Source: Pseudomonas sp. CFBP13508 (lineage in GTDB: Bacteria; Pseudomonadota; Gammaproteobacteria; Pseudomonadales; Pseudomonadaceae). From it: DNA of 64,000 nucleotides. Location: NCBI RefSeq assembly GCF_005233515.1, contig NZ_QFZZ01000001.1:649320-713319 (forward strand). The letters are read 5' to 3'. Below are positions 38,845-48,490 of the stretch, piece after piece. Numbering within the stretch: position 1 is the first letter of the stretch; each line of letters opens with the position of its first letter. The notes under the pieces were generated by a model that saw only the letters and a program-made list of their open reading frames with translations, searched no databases and was not told where the DNA came from. The position numbers were made by a program, and so were the translations under genes.

Positions 38845-39811
38845 GCCCGAGGCGCTGGATCCGGCCATTGTCGAGCAGGCGATCCAATGGCTGGTGCGCC
38901 TTCGCTTCAATCAAGCCGATGAACAGACACAGCGCACGTTCGAACACTGGCTGCAGCAGCGCCCGGAGCATGGATTGGCGTGGCAGCGTGTGGAAACGCT
39001 TGGCGATGAATTCGAAGGCGTGCCAGCTCAACTGGCTCGACAAACCCTTAAGGGCGCCCAGCAGGGAATGCGCCGGCGGGAAAGCCTGAAGCTACTGGGC
39101 GTATTGGTGACCGTCGGCACGGCAGCCTGGCTCGGCCGCGACTACACCCCCCTGCCCTCCATGCTTGCACAGCAGCGCAGCAGCACCGGCGAGCAACGAC
39201 GTTTCCAACTCGATGATGGCAGCCTTATCCAGCTCAATAGCGATAGCGCCGTCGACAGCGATTTCGACGCCCAGCGGCGCCTGATCATCCTGCGCCGTGG
39301 TGAAATCATCGTGAATGTCGGTGCGGATCAACACTCGCCGCAAGCGCGACCGTTGTGGGTGCAATCACGCGACGGGATCATGCGAGCCCACAGCTCGCGC
39401 TTTCTGGTCCGCGAGCGTGACGACGGCACTCTGGTCGCAGCTCAGGAGGGATCAGTCACGGTTTTCCCCGGTTCCGGTGAAGCGTCTGCGAGTCGCAACG
39501 TCCTGGCAGGAAACCAACTGCTGTTCACCTCAAGTGACGCCCGAACGTTCAGGGACAACGGCCTCGATCTATGGGCTTGGGGTGACGGTGTGATCAGTGC
39601 GAACCATATGCGCCTTGGTGACTTTATCGCGGAGTTGTCGCGTTATCGCCCCGGAGTCTTGCGCTGCGCCGAAGAGGTCGCTGATCGACGCGTTTCCGGC
39701 ACCTTCCAGCTCGCCGACAACGATCGGGTCCTGGCATTGATCGCACAGTCACTGCGCCTGCACATTGATTACCGAACCCGTTACTGGGTCACCGTAACCG
39801 CTGCCACCTGA
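38831..39811 (+). CDS. FecR-like anti-sigma/sigma regulator
   Basis: 326-residue signal transducer. The cytoplasmic domain has EQAIQWLVRLRFNQADEQTQ, the membrane segment is LKLLGVLVTVGTAAWLG near residue 95, and the periplasmic FecR domain has SSTGEQRRFQLDDGSLIQLN. The C-terminal part (LGDFIAELSRYRPGVLR) faces the receptor's STN domain. It transmits siderophore binding from the receptor downstream to the sigma factor. Confidence 0.92.
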   Translation: MSRPEPEALDPAIVEQAIQWLVRLRFNQADEQTQRTFEHWLQQRPEHGLAWQRVETLGDEFEGVPAQLARQTLKGAQQGMRRRESLKLLGVLVTVGTAAWLGRDYTPLPSMLAQQRSSTGEQRRFQLDDGSLIQLNSDSAVDSDFDAQRRLIILRRGEIIVNVGADQHSPQARPLWVQSRDGIMRAHSSRFLVRERDDGTLVAAQEGSVTVFPGSGEASASRNVLAGNQLLFTSSDARTFRDNGLDLWAWGDGVISANHMRLGDFIAELSRYRPGVLRCAEEVADRRVSGTFQLADNDRVLALIAQSLRLHIDYRTRYWVTVTAAT

Positions 39812-39932
39812 CTCCACCCGAATATTTTTTCGCCACCTGAAAAATAATGAGGTGGTTTCTCATTCTCGTTCGACCTGTAAGGAAGGCCGGAATACAGGCC
39901 AGTCTGCCGATGTCCTTTCTTGGAGCGAGAAA

Positions 39933-42323
39933 ATGAGTTCGTCCCCGGTTTCACAGCGCCATCCATTAAGTCGTGCCATGCACGGTGCGATCCTGGGTTT
40001 GATCGTGAGCAGCTACGCATTGCCATCGCTGGCGCAAACCTCGGGCGCTGATCACAGCAATCAAGTCAAACAGTGGAATATCGCCCCCGGGCCACTGGCG
40101 CCAGCGCTTGACCGCTTTGCGCGCGAGGCTGGCATCAGCCTTTCCTTCGACGCCTCGAGTGTGGCGAACCGCACCACGGCTGGCGTGAATGGCACGCTCG
40201 ATACATCGGCAGCGCTGTCATCCTTGCTTCAGGGAAGCGAATTGCAGGTCGAACAGCAAGGGCCGAATGCTTACCTGCTGACCCCTCAAGCAAAAACCGC
40301 CGGCCCGCTGGAACTCGACGCAACGGCCGTCGAGGACTACCGCCTCGCCCCGCTCATCATCAATGCCAAGGTCCGGGTCAGTGCCGACGACGACGCCAAC
40401 TCGGTGGTTGCCAAGGAGCTCTGGGTGGGCGGCAAGGTGGCCACCAGCATTCTCAATACACCGGCATCGGTGTCGGTGGTGACCAACAAGGAAATGCAGC
40501 AACGCAGCGTCAGCACCACGGAAGAAGCGCTGCAATATACGCCGGGCGTGGTCAGTGACTTTTATGGTACGGATGATCGCAACGACTATTTCCAGATCCG
40601 CGGCTTCCAGGCCACCACCTACCGTGACGGCTTGACCCTCAGCTCAATGCGCGGCGTACGCGAAGACCCATTCGCCTATGAGCGCATCGAGATTCTGCGT
40701 GGCGCCAACTCCACCCTGTTTGGCCCTGCAGACCCGGGCGGTTCGGTAAATTTCGTGACCAAACAGCCGCGCTTCGAGAAGTTTGGCCAAGGCTATGTGA
40801 CCTACGGTTCGTTTGACCATGTCGAGACCGGCATCGATGTCGGCGATGCGCTGAACGACGAGAAAACCCTGGCCGGCCGCTTTACTGCCAAAGGCCAGAA
40901 CAGCGATCGCGAGTACGACCACTCGCAGGACGACAACCAGCTGTTTATGGGTGGCCTCACCTGGGCACCGACGGATTACACGTCGGCCACGATGATTCTG
41001 GACTACCTGAAAACCGAGAGTTCGCCCAACAGCGGCGGCTATCCACTGGATCGGGAATACGACCGCAGCAAGTTTTATGGCGAGCCCAGCTACAACTTCC
41101 ACGATGTCGAGCGCACCAGCCTCAGCGGTAACGTCACCCATGATTTCGACAACGGTTTCGTGCTGCGCAGCAATCTGCGTTACAGCAAGTTGACCGATGA
41201 TTTCGGCTACGTGTACCTCAGCGACAGTGCCGCACGTGTCGGTACTACCGTCGATCGATACCTGTTTGGCACGGACACTGACGCCGACCAGTTCAACGGC
41301 AATCTGATGCTGCAATACGATGCCCGCTTCGAGAACATCGACAGCAGCAGCCTGGTGGGCGTGGAGTACCTCGATTCGACCACCAAGGAAAGCTCGGTCT
41401 ACGCCCTGACGACACCAATCGATATTGCCAACCCTGTGTTTACTGGCGTTCCACGCTCAGTCGCGCCGTATGCCGTCAACAAGCGAGACGCGACCACCAA
41501 GGCCGTCTTCCTTCAGCAGAACCTGTCGTTCTACGAGCGTTTCATCGTCACCGGAGGCGTGCGCAACGACTCGATGGACCTGACCAGCAAAGGCTTGCAA
41601 TCCACCGACAAAGACACCTTCTCCGAAACATCCTACCGAGGTGCGTTGACCTATATCGTCAACGATGAAGTATCAACCTACGTGAGCATGGTCGAATCCG
41701 TCTCGCCGCCGCAGGTTGGCGTGACACCGCAGACAGGCAGGCAGTACGAAGTGGGCGTGAAGTATGCGCCGATGGGAATGGATGCACTGTTCTCCGCCGC
41801 CGTGTATGACCTGACCCAGGAAAACGTCACCATCGCCGTGGTGCTGCCGAGCGGCATCATCGAGCAGCAGACGGTGGGTGAATCACGTGCACGCGGCCTC
41901 GACCTGGAGGCCAAGGCGCAGGTGACGCAGAACCTCAGCCTGATCGGTGGCTATTCCTACATGGAGTCCGAAGTATTGCGCGGTTCGTTGTTCGACGGCA
42001 GTTCCCTGAAGGGTAACGAGTTCGCCACGGCACCCAAGCATTCCGCTTCGCTCTGGAGTTACTACGACGTACCCGCCACTGATGTCAGCGTGGGCCTGGG
42101 TGCGCGCTACGTCGGCGCGTATTACTTCGATGCAGCCAACTCCGGCAAGAGCGATGGCACTACCCTGTTCGACGCCGCCTTCAACTACAAGATCGCCAAA
42201 GGCACCGACCTGGCGGTGAACGTCAGCAACCTGCTGGACGAGCAGCATGTGGTCGGCTCCGGCACCGCGAACTTCTACAACCCGGGCCGCGAGATAACCG
42301 CCAAGCTGAGCTACAACTGGTAA
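39933..42323 (+). CDS. TonB-dependent siderophore receptor with STN domain
   Basis: 796-residue outer-membrane receptor. A signal peptide (AILGLIVSSYALPSLAQ) is followed by an STN domain (WNIAPGPLAPALDRFAREAG), a plug with QIRGFQATTYRDG and EILRGANSTLFGPADPGGSV, and a barrel ending PGREITAKLSYNW. The plug and C-terminus resemble hydroxamate receptors of the FhuA/FoxA/FiuA type, so ferrichrome or ferrioxamine is a reasonable guess. A GGAGCGAG site precedes the start. A strong terminator follows. Confidence 0.92.
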   Translation: MSSSPVSQRHPLSRAMHGAILGLIVSSYALPSLAQTSGADHSNQVKQWNIAPGPLAPALDRFAREAGISLSFDASSVANRTTAGVNGTLDTSAALSSLLQGSELQVEQQGPNAYLLTPQAKTAGPLELDATAVEDYRLAPLIINAKVRVSADDDANSVVAKELWVGGKVATSILNTPASVSVVTNKEMQQRSVSTTEEALQYTPGVVSDFYGTDDRNDYFQIRGFQATTYRDGLTLSSMRGVREDPFAYERIEILRGANSTLFGPADPGGSVNFVTKQPRFEKFGQGYVTYGSFDHVETGIDVGDALNDEKTLAGRFTAKGQNSDREYDHSQDDNQLFMGGLTWAPTDYTSATMILDYLKTESSPNSGGYPLDREYDRSKFYGEPSYNFHDVERTSLSGNVTHDFDNGFVLRSNLRYSKLTDDFGYVYLSDSAARVGTTVDRYLFGTDTDADQFNGNLMLQYDARFENIDSSSLVGVEYLDSTTKESSVYALTTPIDIANPVFTGVPRSVAPYAVNKRDATTKAVFLQQNLSFYERFIVTGGVRNDSMDLTSKGLQSTDKDTFSETSYRGALTYIVNDEVSTYVSMVESVSPPQVGVTPQTGRQYEVGVKYAPMGMDALFSAAVYDLTQENVTIAVVLPSGIIEQQTVGESRARGLDLEAKAQVTQNLSLIGGYSYMESEVLRGSLFDGSSLKGNEFATAPKHSASLWSYYDVPATDVSVGLGARYVGAYYFDAANSGKSDGTTLFDAAFNYKIAKGTDLAVNVSNLLDEQHVVGSGTANFYNPGREITAKLSYNW

Positions 42324-42355
42324 ACCGGCGGGTCAGCGTTTTTCCCCACACAGAA

Positions 42356-42385
42356 AACGGTGCCCGCGTTACCGCGGGCACCGTT
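42356..42385 (+). terminator. Terminator after the receptor gene
   Basis: Thirteen-base perfect stem AACGGTGCCCGCG/CGCGGGCACCGTT with a four-base loop, 33 bases after the receptor stop. Confidence 0.75.
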
Positions 42386-42444
42386 AACTACGGGCATACC
42401 CAGGTTGATCTACGCTTGAATGAAATCTCGCGGAGAAACAGATC

Positions 42445-42930
42445 ATGTCCCTCGCTCCCGGAAAGCTATTGGCCCTGGTTTTGGGTGTCTTCGTTTGCAC
42501 ATCCGTGCTGGGACAAGGGGCAGCAGACAGCGATTCTCCGCCGGCGATACTGCCCTTGGCATCCGAGAGTGCGCCGAAACTCATTGCCTACCCGCCGCTT
42601 GCCGAGCCGCTCGCCCGTGGAGTGGTCATCATCCAGTTTCGAACAGAGCACGCCAGGATCATGCCGGTATTTGGCAAGGTGGCTGCTGAGGTATCACCAC
42701 GCTTAGGTCACCTTCACGTGACCGTCGATGACTGGAAAGGTACGTGGGCGCACACCAGTGAAGACCCGATTATCCTGGTCGGGCTAACGCCCGGTCCTCA
42801 CAAGGTTCTCTTGGAAGTGGCCGATCCGACGCACCAGATCATCACCAGTACGACAGTGAGTTTTACAGTACCGGAGAAGAAACCGATGGACGCTCCCCGT
42901 ACTGACGATCATCACGCGGTAAAACCATGA
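42445..42930 (+). CDS. Secreted DUF6130-like protein
   Basis: 161-residue exported protein with a signal peptide (LLALVLGVFVCTSVLG). The mature part contains VVIIQFRTEHARIMPVFG, HLHVTVDDWKGTWAHTS and GLTPGPHKVLLEVADP, a beta-rich fold in which His and Asp residues cluster. This matches my recollection of DUF6130, whose function is unknown. A CGGAGA site precedes the start. It is convergent with trkH. Confidence 0.72.
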   Translation: MSLAPGKLLALVLGVFVCTSVLGQGAADSDSPPAILPLASESAPKLIAYPPLAEPLARGVVIIQFRTEHARIMPVFGKVAAEVSPRLGHLHVTVDDWKGTWAHTSEDPIILVGLTPGPHKVLLEVADPTHQIITSTTVSFTVPEKKPMDAPRTDDHHAVKP

Positions 42931-42988
42931 ACGCCGTGCTATCACCGTAACAGGCAACGATCGGCGTCTCTGCCAACGACTGCCTGGC

Positions 42989-44443
42989 TCAATATCTCCA
43001 GAAAACCGGGGTCACGAGCACCAACACCGTCAGGATTTCCAACCTGCCTAGCAGCATGCCAACGGTGAGTAGCCATTTGGCCGCATCGGGCAGTGACGAG
43101 AAATTACCTGCCGGCCCGATGATTGTGCCCAGGCCGGGGCCGACGTTACACACCGCCGTAGCGGCGCCGCTCAGGGCGGTGATCCAATCAAGCCCGATCA
43201 GCGCCAGGCCCAAAGCGATGGCGGCAATCGTGATGGTGAAGAAAAACGAGAAGGTCAGCAGCGAACGGACGATTTCCTCGTCGATGGGATGGCCGTTGTA
43301 TTTTTTCTGAATCACGGCCCGGGGATGGATCAACTGCTTCAAGCTGCTGACCAGAAGCGCGGCAGCCACCTGAAAACGGAAGATTTTCAGCCCGCCTGCC
43401 GTTGAGCCGGAACAGCCTCCGACGAAGGTCAAATAGAAAAACAACAACACAGCGAAGCTGCCCCACAGGGTGTAGTCGCCAACCGCAATTCCGGTGGTCG
43501 TGACGACCGAGGTCACATTGACCGCCACGATACGAAACGCATCCCACCATCCGTAGGCGCTGTGCAAATACAGCCAGGTACCTACCGCCAGTGATGTGAC
43601 GAGCAGGAACCCAATAAACCCGCGCACCTGGTGGTCTTTGATCAGCGCACGCCGATTGCCCCGACATGTGGCGACATACAAGGTGAATGGCAGGCTGCCC
43701 AGGATCATGATGACTACCGCCACCCAGTGAATTGCTGGCTGCTCCCAGTGCCCGAGGGAGGAGTCCGACGTCGAGAACCCGCCGGTAGAGATCAACGACA
43801 TTGCGTGGTTGATCGCTTCGAATGGGGTCATTCCTGCGAGCCAGAGCGCCAAAGTGCCGACACCCGTCAGGCCCAGATAGAGCAAAAGGATGTACTTGGC
43901 TGCGACATGAGAACGTGGTGTCACTTTCTCCGACCAGTCCGAGGACTCAGTCTGGAAAAGACGCATGCCGCCAACTCGCAAAAGCGGAAGAATCGCGACA
44001 GCCATGCCGATAAAACCGATGCCGCCTAACCAATGCAGCATGGAACGCCAGATCAACAAGCCGGGAGAGGCGCTATCCAGACCGGTGAGTACCGTCGAGC
44101 CAGTGGTTGTGATGCCCGACATCGTTTCAAAGAACGCATCGGTGTAGCTGATATCAGTGATGAAAACCATGGGTAACGCTGCGAAGGCGCACACAACAAC
44201 CCAGCTCGCGGTAGTCAGCAGGTACATGTCCCTGGGTCGAAGATTGCCGGCGTCCGGACGCCCTCGCACGATCAACAGCAGACCACAGATGAAGGTAATC
44301 AGACTCGACCAGAGAAAGGCCGACAGATCGTCGCTATGCTCATAGACCACCAGTGTCATCATGGGTATAGCCATGCTTACCGCCAGGGTGATCAGAAAAA
44401 TACCCAAGATAAAGCCGATAAGCCGAATTGCTGCGAGGGACAT
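42989..44443 (-). CDS. trkH: TrkH family potassium uptake protein
   Basis: 484-residue inner-membrane K+ channel subunit with four pseudo-repeats; selectivity-filter-like segments include SGITTTGSTVLTG, LISTGGFSTSD, NVTSVVTTTGIAVGD and NVGPGLGTI. It needs the cytosolic TrkA regulator, encoded elsewhere. The start at 44443 gives the normal family length; the open frame could begin 29 residues earlier. Pseudomonas often has two trkH copies, so this may be the accessory one. Confidence 0.9.
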   Translation of the reverse strand: MSLAAIRLIGFILGIFLITLAVSMAIPMMTLVVYEHSDDLSAFLWSSLITFICGLLLIVRGRPDAGNLRPRDMYLLTTASWVVVCAFAALPMVFITDISYTDAFFETMSGITTTGSTVLTGLDSASPGLLIWRSMLHWLGGIGFIGMAVAILPLLRVGGMRLFQTESSDWSEKVTPRSHVAAKYILLLYLGLTGVGTLALWLAGMTPFEAINHAMSLISTGGFSTSDSSLGHWEQPAIHWVAVVIMILGSLPFTLYVATCRGNRRALIKDHQVRGFIGFLLVTSLAVGTWLYLHSAYGWWDAFRIVAVNVTSVVTTTGIAVGDYTLWGSFAVLLFFYLTFVGGCSGSTAGGLKIFRFQVAAALLVSSLKQLIHPRAVIQKKYNGHPIDEEIVRSLLTFSFFFTITIAAIALGLALIGLDWITALSGAATAVCNVGPGLGTIIGPAGNFSSLPDAAKWLLTVGMLLGRLEILTVLVLVTPVFWRY

Positions 44444-44727
44444 CACGATAGCGTTCCAAATTAGCGCCGCGCAGTATCGGATGCCCTCAATAAAGACTGC
44501 GTAAATTCTCCGTAAAATTTTTATCTGCAATCAGGCAGGCTGCGGGAGTCAAAGCGGGGCTATGAGTCAATTACAGGCCTTCGCAACAGGCCGGAAACGG
44601 CAGAAGCCGCCAGTACCAGCCCTCTTCGCATCAGACGAGTCCCGGCCTGACGCTGCATGTTGCGCGTAAAATCTGGCTGCAGCATGCAGCGCCCTGCAAA
44701 CGGAAGTTGATCTGCGCTGATCGCTCA

Positions 44728-45018
44728 TCAGGAGGAAACGAGTTTCTCGTAATCAGAGAAGGGCTTGAGCGCGCAGTACTGCACGTGTAGCAGATTCCCT
44801 TTGACGTAAGGCAGCGCCTCGATGTAATCACGCGCCTCTTCGAAGGTGGCGGATTCCAGTTCAAACGCGGCACCGGGACCAGCGGCCAGCCCATGAACTG
44901 CGCGCACGATACCGTCAGCGAAGCCTTGCCAAACGTGCAATACCTCCGGTTTCGCCAGCCGCTTGAAGTCTTCTGCCGCTCCATCAGCACGGCGAGTCAG
45001 AATCACGAAGGTTTTCAT
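44728..45018 (-). CDS. YciI-like small protein
   Basis: 96-residue alpha-beta barrel protein. FVILTRRADGAAEDFKRL and FELESATFEEARDYIEALPY resemble the YciI/muconolactone-isomerase-like ferredoxin fold. Its start overlaps the stop of the quinone reductase gene by four bases, so it is co-translated with it. It may be a small isomerase or monooxygenase-like partner; no catalytic residues could be assigned. Confidence 0.7.
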   Translation of the reverse strand: MKTFVILTRRADGAAEDFKRLAKPEVLHVWQGFADGIVRAVHGLAAGPGAAFELESATFEEARDYIEALPYVKGNLLHVQYCALKPFSDYEKLVSS

Positions 45019-45833
45019 GTCACCTCCTCCGTTTTCAGCTGCTTGCGCTGGGTTGTTTCACCATAAGCGACGTGCGCCATTATGCCGCTCTGGCCCACGG
45101 CCACATGCGGTTCAAGCTCATTGCGGGAAGTGTAGTCCCCACCGTTTTGGGGCCGGAAAGGTATTGGCGCATCTGTGAACAAATCCTCGAGTCGGGTGCG
45201 CCAAGCCTCTTTGGCTGCGATGGCATCTGCGGCGGTCAAGTTGCCAGTGCCGTATATGGCGAACGTCGGCAGCACATCGAACCCAGGAAAGTAGAGCGAG
45301 CCGTGCGTGATCGGAAACAGCAATTGCTCGAGTGGTCCGTTGATGCCGCGCGGCGAGTAGTCTTCTGCGGGGCCGCCGACAGCGACTGACAACATGGCCC
45401 GCTTGCCTTTGAAAGCGCCGTCACCATAGCGGTAGGCGTTGCCAGCGTCCTTGTAGCCGTGGGCGAGTCCGGCTGCCCAGACGCGATCTATCCACCCCTT
45501 CATGATGGCCGGCATGCCGTACCACCAAAGCGGAAACTGGAAGATGACAACGTCTGCCGCTAGAACCTTGTCTTGCTCCGCCGCCACGTCAGGGCTTTGG
45601 CGGCGATGACGATAGGCGTGGGCGGACTCTGCTCCGAACGACAGCCGCTGAGGGTTGGCCCGCTGAGGAAAGTCGTGCTCGTCGAATATCGCTTTCCAGC
45701 CCATGGCGTATAGATCGGATTGCAGGACCTCGTGTCCTTGCGCAGTCAAGCATTCAACAGACACATCCACCAGTTGCCGCGTTAGCGACGAAGGCTCGGG
45801 ATGGGCATAGATGATCAGTACTTTTTTCGACAT
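45015..45833 (-). CDS. NAD(P)H dehydrogenase (quinone), flavodoxin-like fold
   Basis: 272-residue FMN/FAD reductase of the MdaB/NQO1 group. VLIIYAHPEPSSLTRQLVDV is the nucleotide-binding start and FQFPLWWYGMPAIMKGWIDR the family signature. Start at 45833 follows GGAG. It overlaps the YciI-like gene by four bases and is divergent from a LysR gene whose start is 90 bases away; induction by quinones or other electrophiles through that regulator is likely. Confidence 0.9.
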   Translation of the reverse strand: MSKKVLIIYAHPEPSSLTRQLVDVSVECLTAQGHEVLQSDLYAMGWKAIFDEHDFPQRANPQRLSFGAESAHAYRHRRQSPDVAAEQDKVLAADVVIFQFPLWWYGMPAIMKGWIDRVWAAGLAHGYKDAGNAYRYGDGAFKGKRAMLSVAVGGPAEDYSPRGINGPLEQLLFPITHGSLYFPGFDVLPTFAIYGTGNLTAADAIAAKEAWRTRLEDLFTDAPIPFRPQNGGDYTSRNELEPHVAVGQSGIMAHVAYGETTQRKQLKTEEVT

Positions 45834-45922
45834 GAAGGACGGCTCCGCTGTGATTTCGAAGGAGTGTCGCGGGGCTCGGGCCATCTGTGAAATCGCAAAA
45901 TTTTGCTGCTAACATAAGATCG

Positions 45923-46882
45923 ATGGATACCAGACGCCTTGATCTAAATCTGCTTGTGACGTTGGAGGCCCTTCTCATTGAGCAGAACGTGACCCGGGCT
46001 GCCGCCCGTCTGCATTTGAGCCAGCCAGCAGTCAGCGCTCAGTTGAGCCGTCTGCGCGACGTCTTCAACGACCCTCTTCTGATCCCCGCGCAGCGTGGAA
46101 TGACGCCCACCGTCAAAGCCTTGGAGCTGCTCGTGCCGCTTCGCCAGGCACTTGACCAGGTAAGGGCGACCGTCACTACTCACCTGAATTTCGAGCCCGC
46201 GACGGCGAGCCTGACGGTATCAATCGCCTGCACGGATTACGTGCAGGCGGTTTTGATCAAACATCTCGTTGTCGCCATGCGACGCGAAGCGCCGGGTGTT
46301 CGCATCGCACTGCGCATCCTGGACGTACCACAGCTGGAGCTGCAGATGACCCGCGGCGAGGTGGATCTGGCCGTGATAAACATGAACGGGGTTCCGCCCG
46401 CACTGCACTCGCAGCACCTCTATGATGAGAGTTACGTGCTGATCGGGCGTCGTGGGCATCCCAGCATGCGCGCGGACCTGACCGTGGATGAGTTCGCGCA
46501 GCTGGAACATGTCGTGGTGTCACTGCGCGGCGGAGGCTTCTCTACCTCGGTGGATCACGCCTTGGTAGCGCGCGGGCTGCGGCGTAACGTCGTTCATTCA
46601 GCGTCGTCATTCCTTCCAGTACCGGAGTTGGTCGCGCAGTCGGATTGTGTGGCCCTGGTTCCAAGTCGTCTTGTAGACGGTCGCAGCGAGCAACTGCTGT
46701 GCGTAGCCCCTCCATTGCCGGTGGAAGGTTTTGCGATTGGCTTGTTCTGGCATGAGCGGTCGGATGGGCATGCCGGCTTCAAATGGGTACGTGAGTTCAT
46801 CACTCGCGTGGCCGATTCTCGTGCATCCGATTATGGCAACCCAAGAACTCTGACAACCTCGAAACCCGTCCAGACAAGCTAG
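45923..46882 (+). CDS. LysR family regulator, NodD-like
   Basis: 319-residue regulator. The N-terminus MDTRRLDLNLLVTLEALL and helix-turn-helix NVTRAAARLHLSQPAVSAQL are typical of the NodD/SyrM/LinR branch. The effector domain contains LTVSIACTDYVQAVL. It is divergent from the quinone reductase/YciI pair and probably controls it. Confidence 0.9.
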   Translation: MDTRRLDLNLLVTLEALLIEQNVTRAAARLHLSQPAVSAQLSRLRDVFNDPLLIPAQRGMTPTVKALELLVPLRQALDQVRATVTTHLNFEPATASLTVSIACTDYVQAVLIKHLVVAMRREAPGVRIALRILDVPQLELQMTRGEVDLAVINMNGVPPALHSQHLYDESYVLIGRRGHPSMRADLTVDEFAQLEHVVVSLRGGGFSTSVDHALVARGLRRNVVHSASSFLPVPELVAQSDCVALVPSRLVDGRSEQLLCVAPPLPVEGFAIGLFWHERSDGHAGFKWVREFITRVADSRASDYGNPRTLTTSKPVQTS

Positions 46883-47002
46883 CGTGTCGAGTACTCGATA
46901 GGTCAAAGGCTCGCTGGTTGGCTCGCTCTTGCAAGCTCGTTGAGGCAATAAACTTCCATCCATCTCCTTACGGTCGATTATGGGTTTTTATCGGCATACC
47001 TG

Positions 47003-47030
47003 AATGACTGTTTTGGCCGAAAGCAGGCGG
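47003..47030. repeat. Degenerate dispersed intergenic repeat
   Basis: The core CTGTTTTGGCCGAAAGCAG recurs in variant form at 47571-47594 and 47988-48036/50223-50233, always outside genes. The last copy is split by the insertion sequence. Confidence 0.45.
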
Positions 47031-47033
47031 GTA

Positions 47034-47444
47034 TTACCTTGTTTCAGCTTCGTCAGGAGGCCAGCTCTCATAGAAAGAGCCGCCTACAGGGATCGGGTTG
47101 CCATCCATATGGTATGCGGCCCATGCCAGTACGTGTGCCATGCGTTCGGCAGCAACTGGCGACAGTCCGCAAGATTCTCTGACTTCGTCTAGCCGTACTC
47201 GGCAAACATCGAGGTGGCGTCGAACCCCGGAAAATCCACCAAGATAGAGAAAGAACTCGTCGAGAAGGATACCCACGCCTGGAACACCATAGGTGCCGGC
47301 CACACCTGGTGCCTCCTCATATAAGGCCTTCACATCATGGCCTTCCAAGGCCGCGACAGCGGTGAGTACCTCGCAAAAAGTATCTTTCATGCTGTTGCTG
47401 ACCCAGAGGTCATAGCTGTTGCCGATAATGATGGGCGCGCCCAT
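47034..47444 (-). CDS. Hypothetical protein
   Basis: 136-residue predicted soluble protein, family not recognised. It contains a glycine-rich stretch (GVAGTYGVPGVGILLDEFFL) and a tail rich in acidic residues. No signal peptide, membrane segment or metal motif. An upstream ATG (47507) would add 21 residues. It neighbours another small orphan and an insertion sequence, a setting often holding toxin-immunity genes, but nothing in the sequence proves that. Confidence 0.5.
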   Translation of the reverse strand: MGAPIIIGNSYDLWVSNSMKDTFCEVLTAVAALEGHDVKALYEEAPGVAGTYGVPGVGILLDEFFLYLGGFSGVRRHLDVCRVRLDEVRESCGLSPVAAERMAHVLAWAAYHMDGNPIPVGGSFYESWPPDEAETR

Positions 47445-47619
47445 GAGTCTTACTCTGATGTCGATAATGGAATGCTGAAGAAGAGGCGTATTCAGCCATG
47501 TAGCCAATTTTCAATAGGCCGTCTCCGCTCCGATTATTATCTTTTGGGGCTGAAAAAGGCCATGCGTGGACGGCTGCTTTTGGCCGGAAGCTGCCTCCCA
47601 GGCAGCGAACCGTGAATGG

Positions 47620-47931
47620 TCACTCGTCAAACAAGGTCCAGCCATGGCAAATGCCGGCAAAGTCTTTTGCCGTAAAAAATAATGTCAGTTCCTTTGGGTC
47701 AAATTCTTTGTAGAGCCAATGCCCAGGAATGGGGCCTCTCGTTATCGCGTATTCCAAGCGGTATTTTTGAACAGGTCCAATACCGAAGGAGCGTGAATTC
47801 AACTCAAACCTGTCACCTCTGTTGAGCGCCCATAGCTTTTCAACAAGGCAGTCATCAAGCACCACCTCTCCCGCTACCTCAACGAGATACTTTGAATGAA
47901 GTTTCTGTTGAAGCCTAACGCTTCTGGCCAT
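47620..47931 (-). CDS. Hypothetical protein
   Basis: 103-residue soluble protein, not recognised. Mixed alpha/beta content is likely, with VQKYRLEYAITRGPIPGHWL and LTLFFTAKDFAGICHGW. It lies 175 bases upstream of, and in the same direction as, the unknown ORF at 47034, with one dispersed repeat between. No function assigned. Confidence 0.5.
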   Translation of the reverse strand: MARSVRLQQKLHSKYLVEVAGEVVLDDCLVEKLWALNRGDRFELNSRSFGIGPVQKYRLEYAITRGPIPGHWLYKEFDPKELTLFFTAKDFAGICHGWTLFDE

Positions 47932-48208
47932 GCATCAACCTACCTATGAACAGTCCGAGCCTCGGCACAATAATACTTGACCATGATGATGACCGCTTTG
48001 GGTTGAAAAAAGTGCGTTGGGCGTCCGCTTTTGGTCCAGGCTGTGTGAAAACGTCAGCGTCGATAGGGACGGGGCGTCTCTACGTGAAGTCCGTAGATAT
48101 ACGGAATCATCTTCACTGCTCTGGAGGTCAGTTCTTACGACGTTGGTTAAAGGATTTCTTGAGTTCATCGGTATCATTACTCTCGCCCCTCTCAAATCAG
48201 GTCATGCC

Positions 48209-48490
48209 ATGAACCAAAACCCTATGGAATCCTGCCCCCGCTGTGGATCGGTCCAACACGTCAGACCAAAGGGAATCCTGATAGGAGCAGCAAGCCCAAA
48301 AAAACGCTTCAATGGGGAAGAAAAAGCAGGCTATCAACGCTTGGATCAGCTAGCAGTTGATGAATGCAAGCCTGCCCTTCTGAAAGCAGCGCCGCTGGAG
48401 CAGCTGGTTGATGGGTTTTATTGCGATCATTGCGGGGTGGGTTTTGTAACAAGCGAGATTGTACAAGGTGTCGACCGAACATCGCTCTAG
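48209..48490 (+). CDS. Small zinc-ribbon protein inside the IS
   Basis: 93-residue protein with two CxxC knuckles (SCPRCGS at residue 8 onward and YCDHCGVGF near residue 72), likely binding one zinc. Family not recognised. It lies between the IS left repeat and the transposase, in the same direction, so it is either a passenger gene or host DNA trapped by a rearranged IS end. Confidence 0.55.
   Translation: MNQNPMESCPRCGSVQHVRPKGILIGAASPKKRFNGEEKAGYQRLDQLAVDECKPALLKAAPLEQLVDGFYCDHCGVGFVTSEIVQGVDRTSL

Noticed and set aside
42989..44530. Longer TrkH start at 44530
   Set aside because: The extra 29 residues exceed the usual family length and start without a ribosome site.
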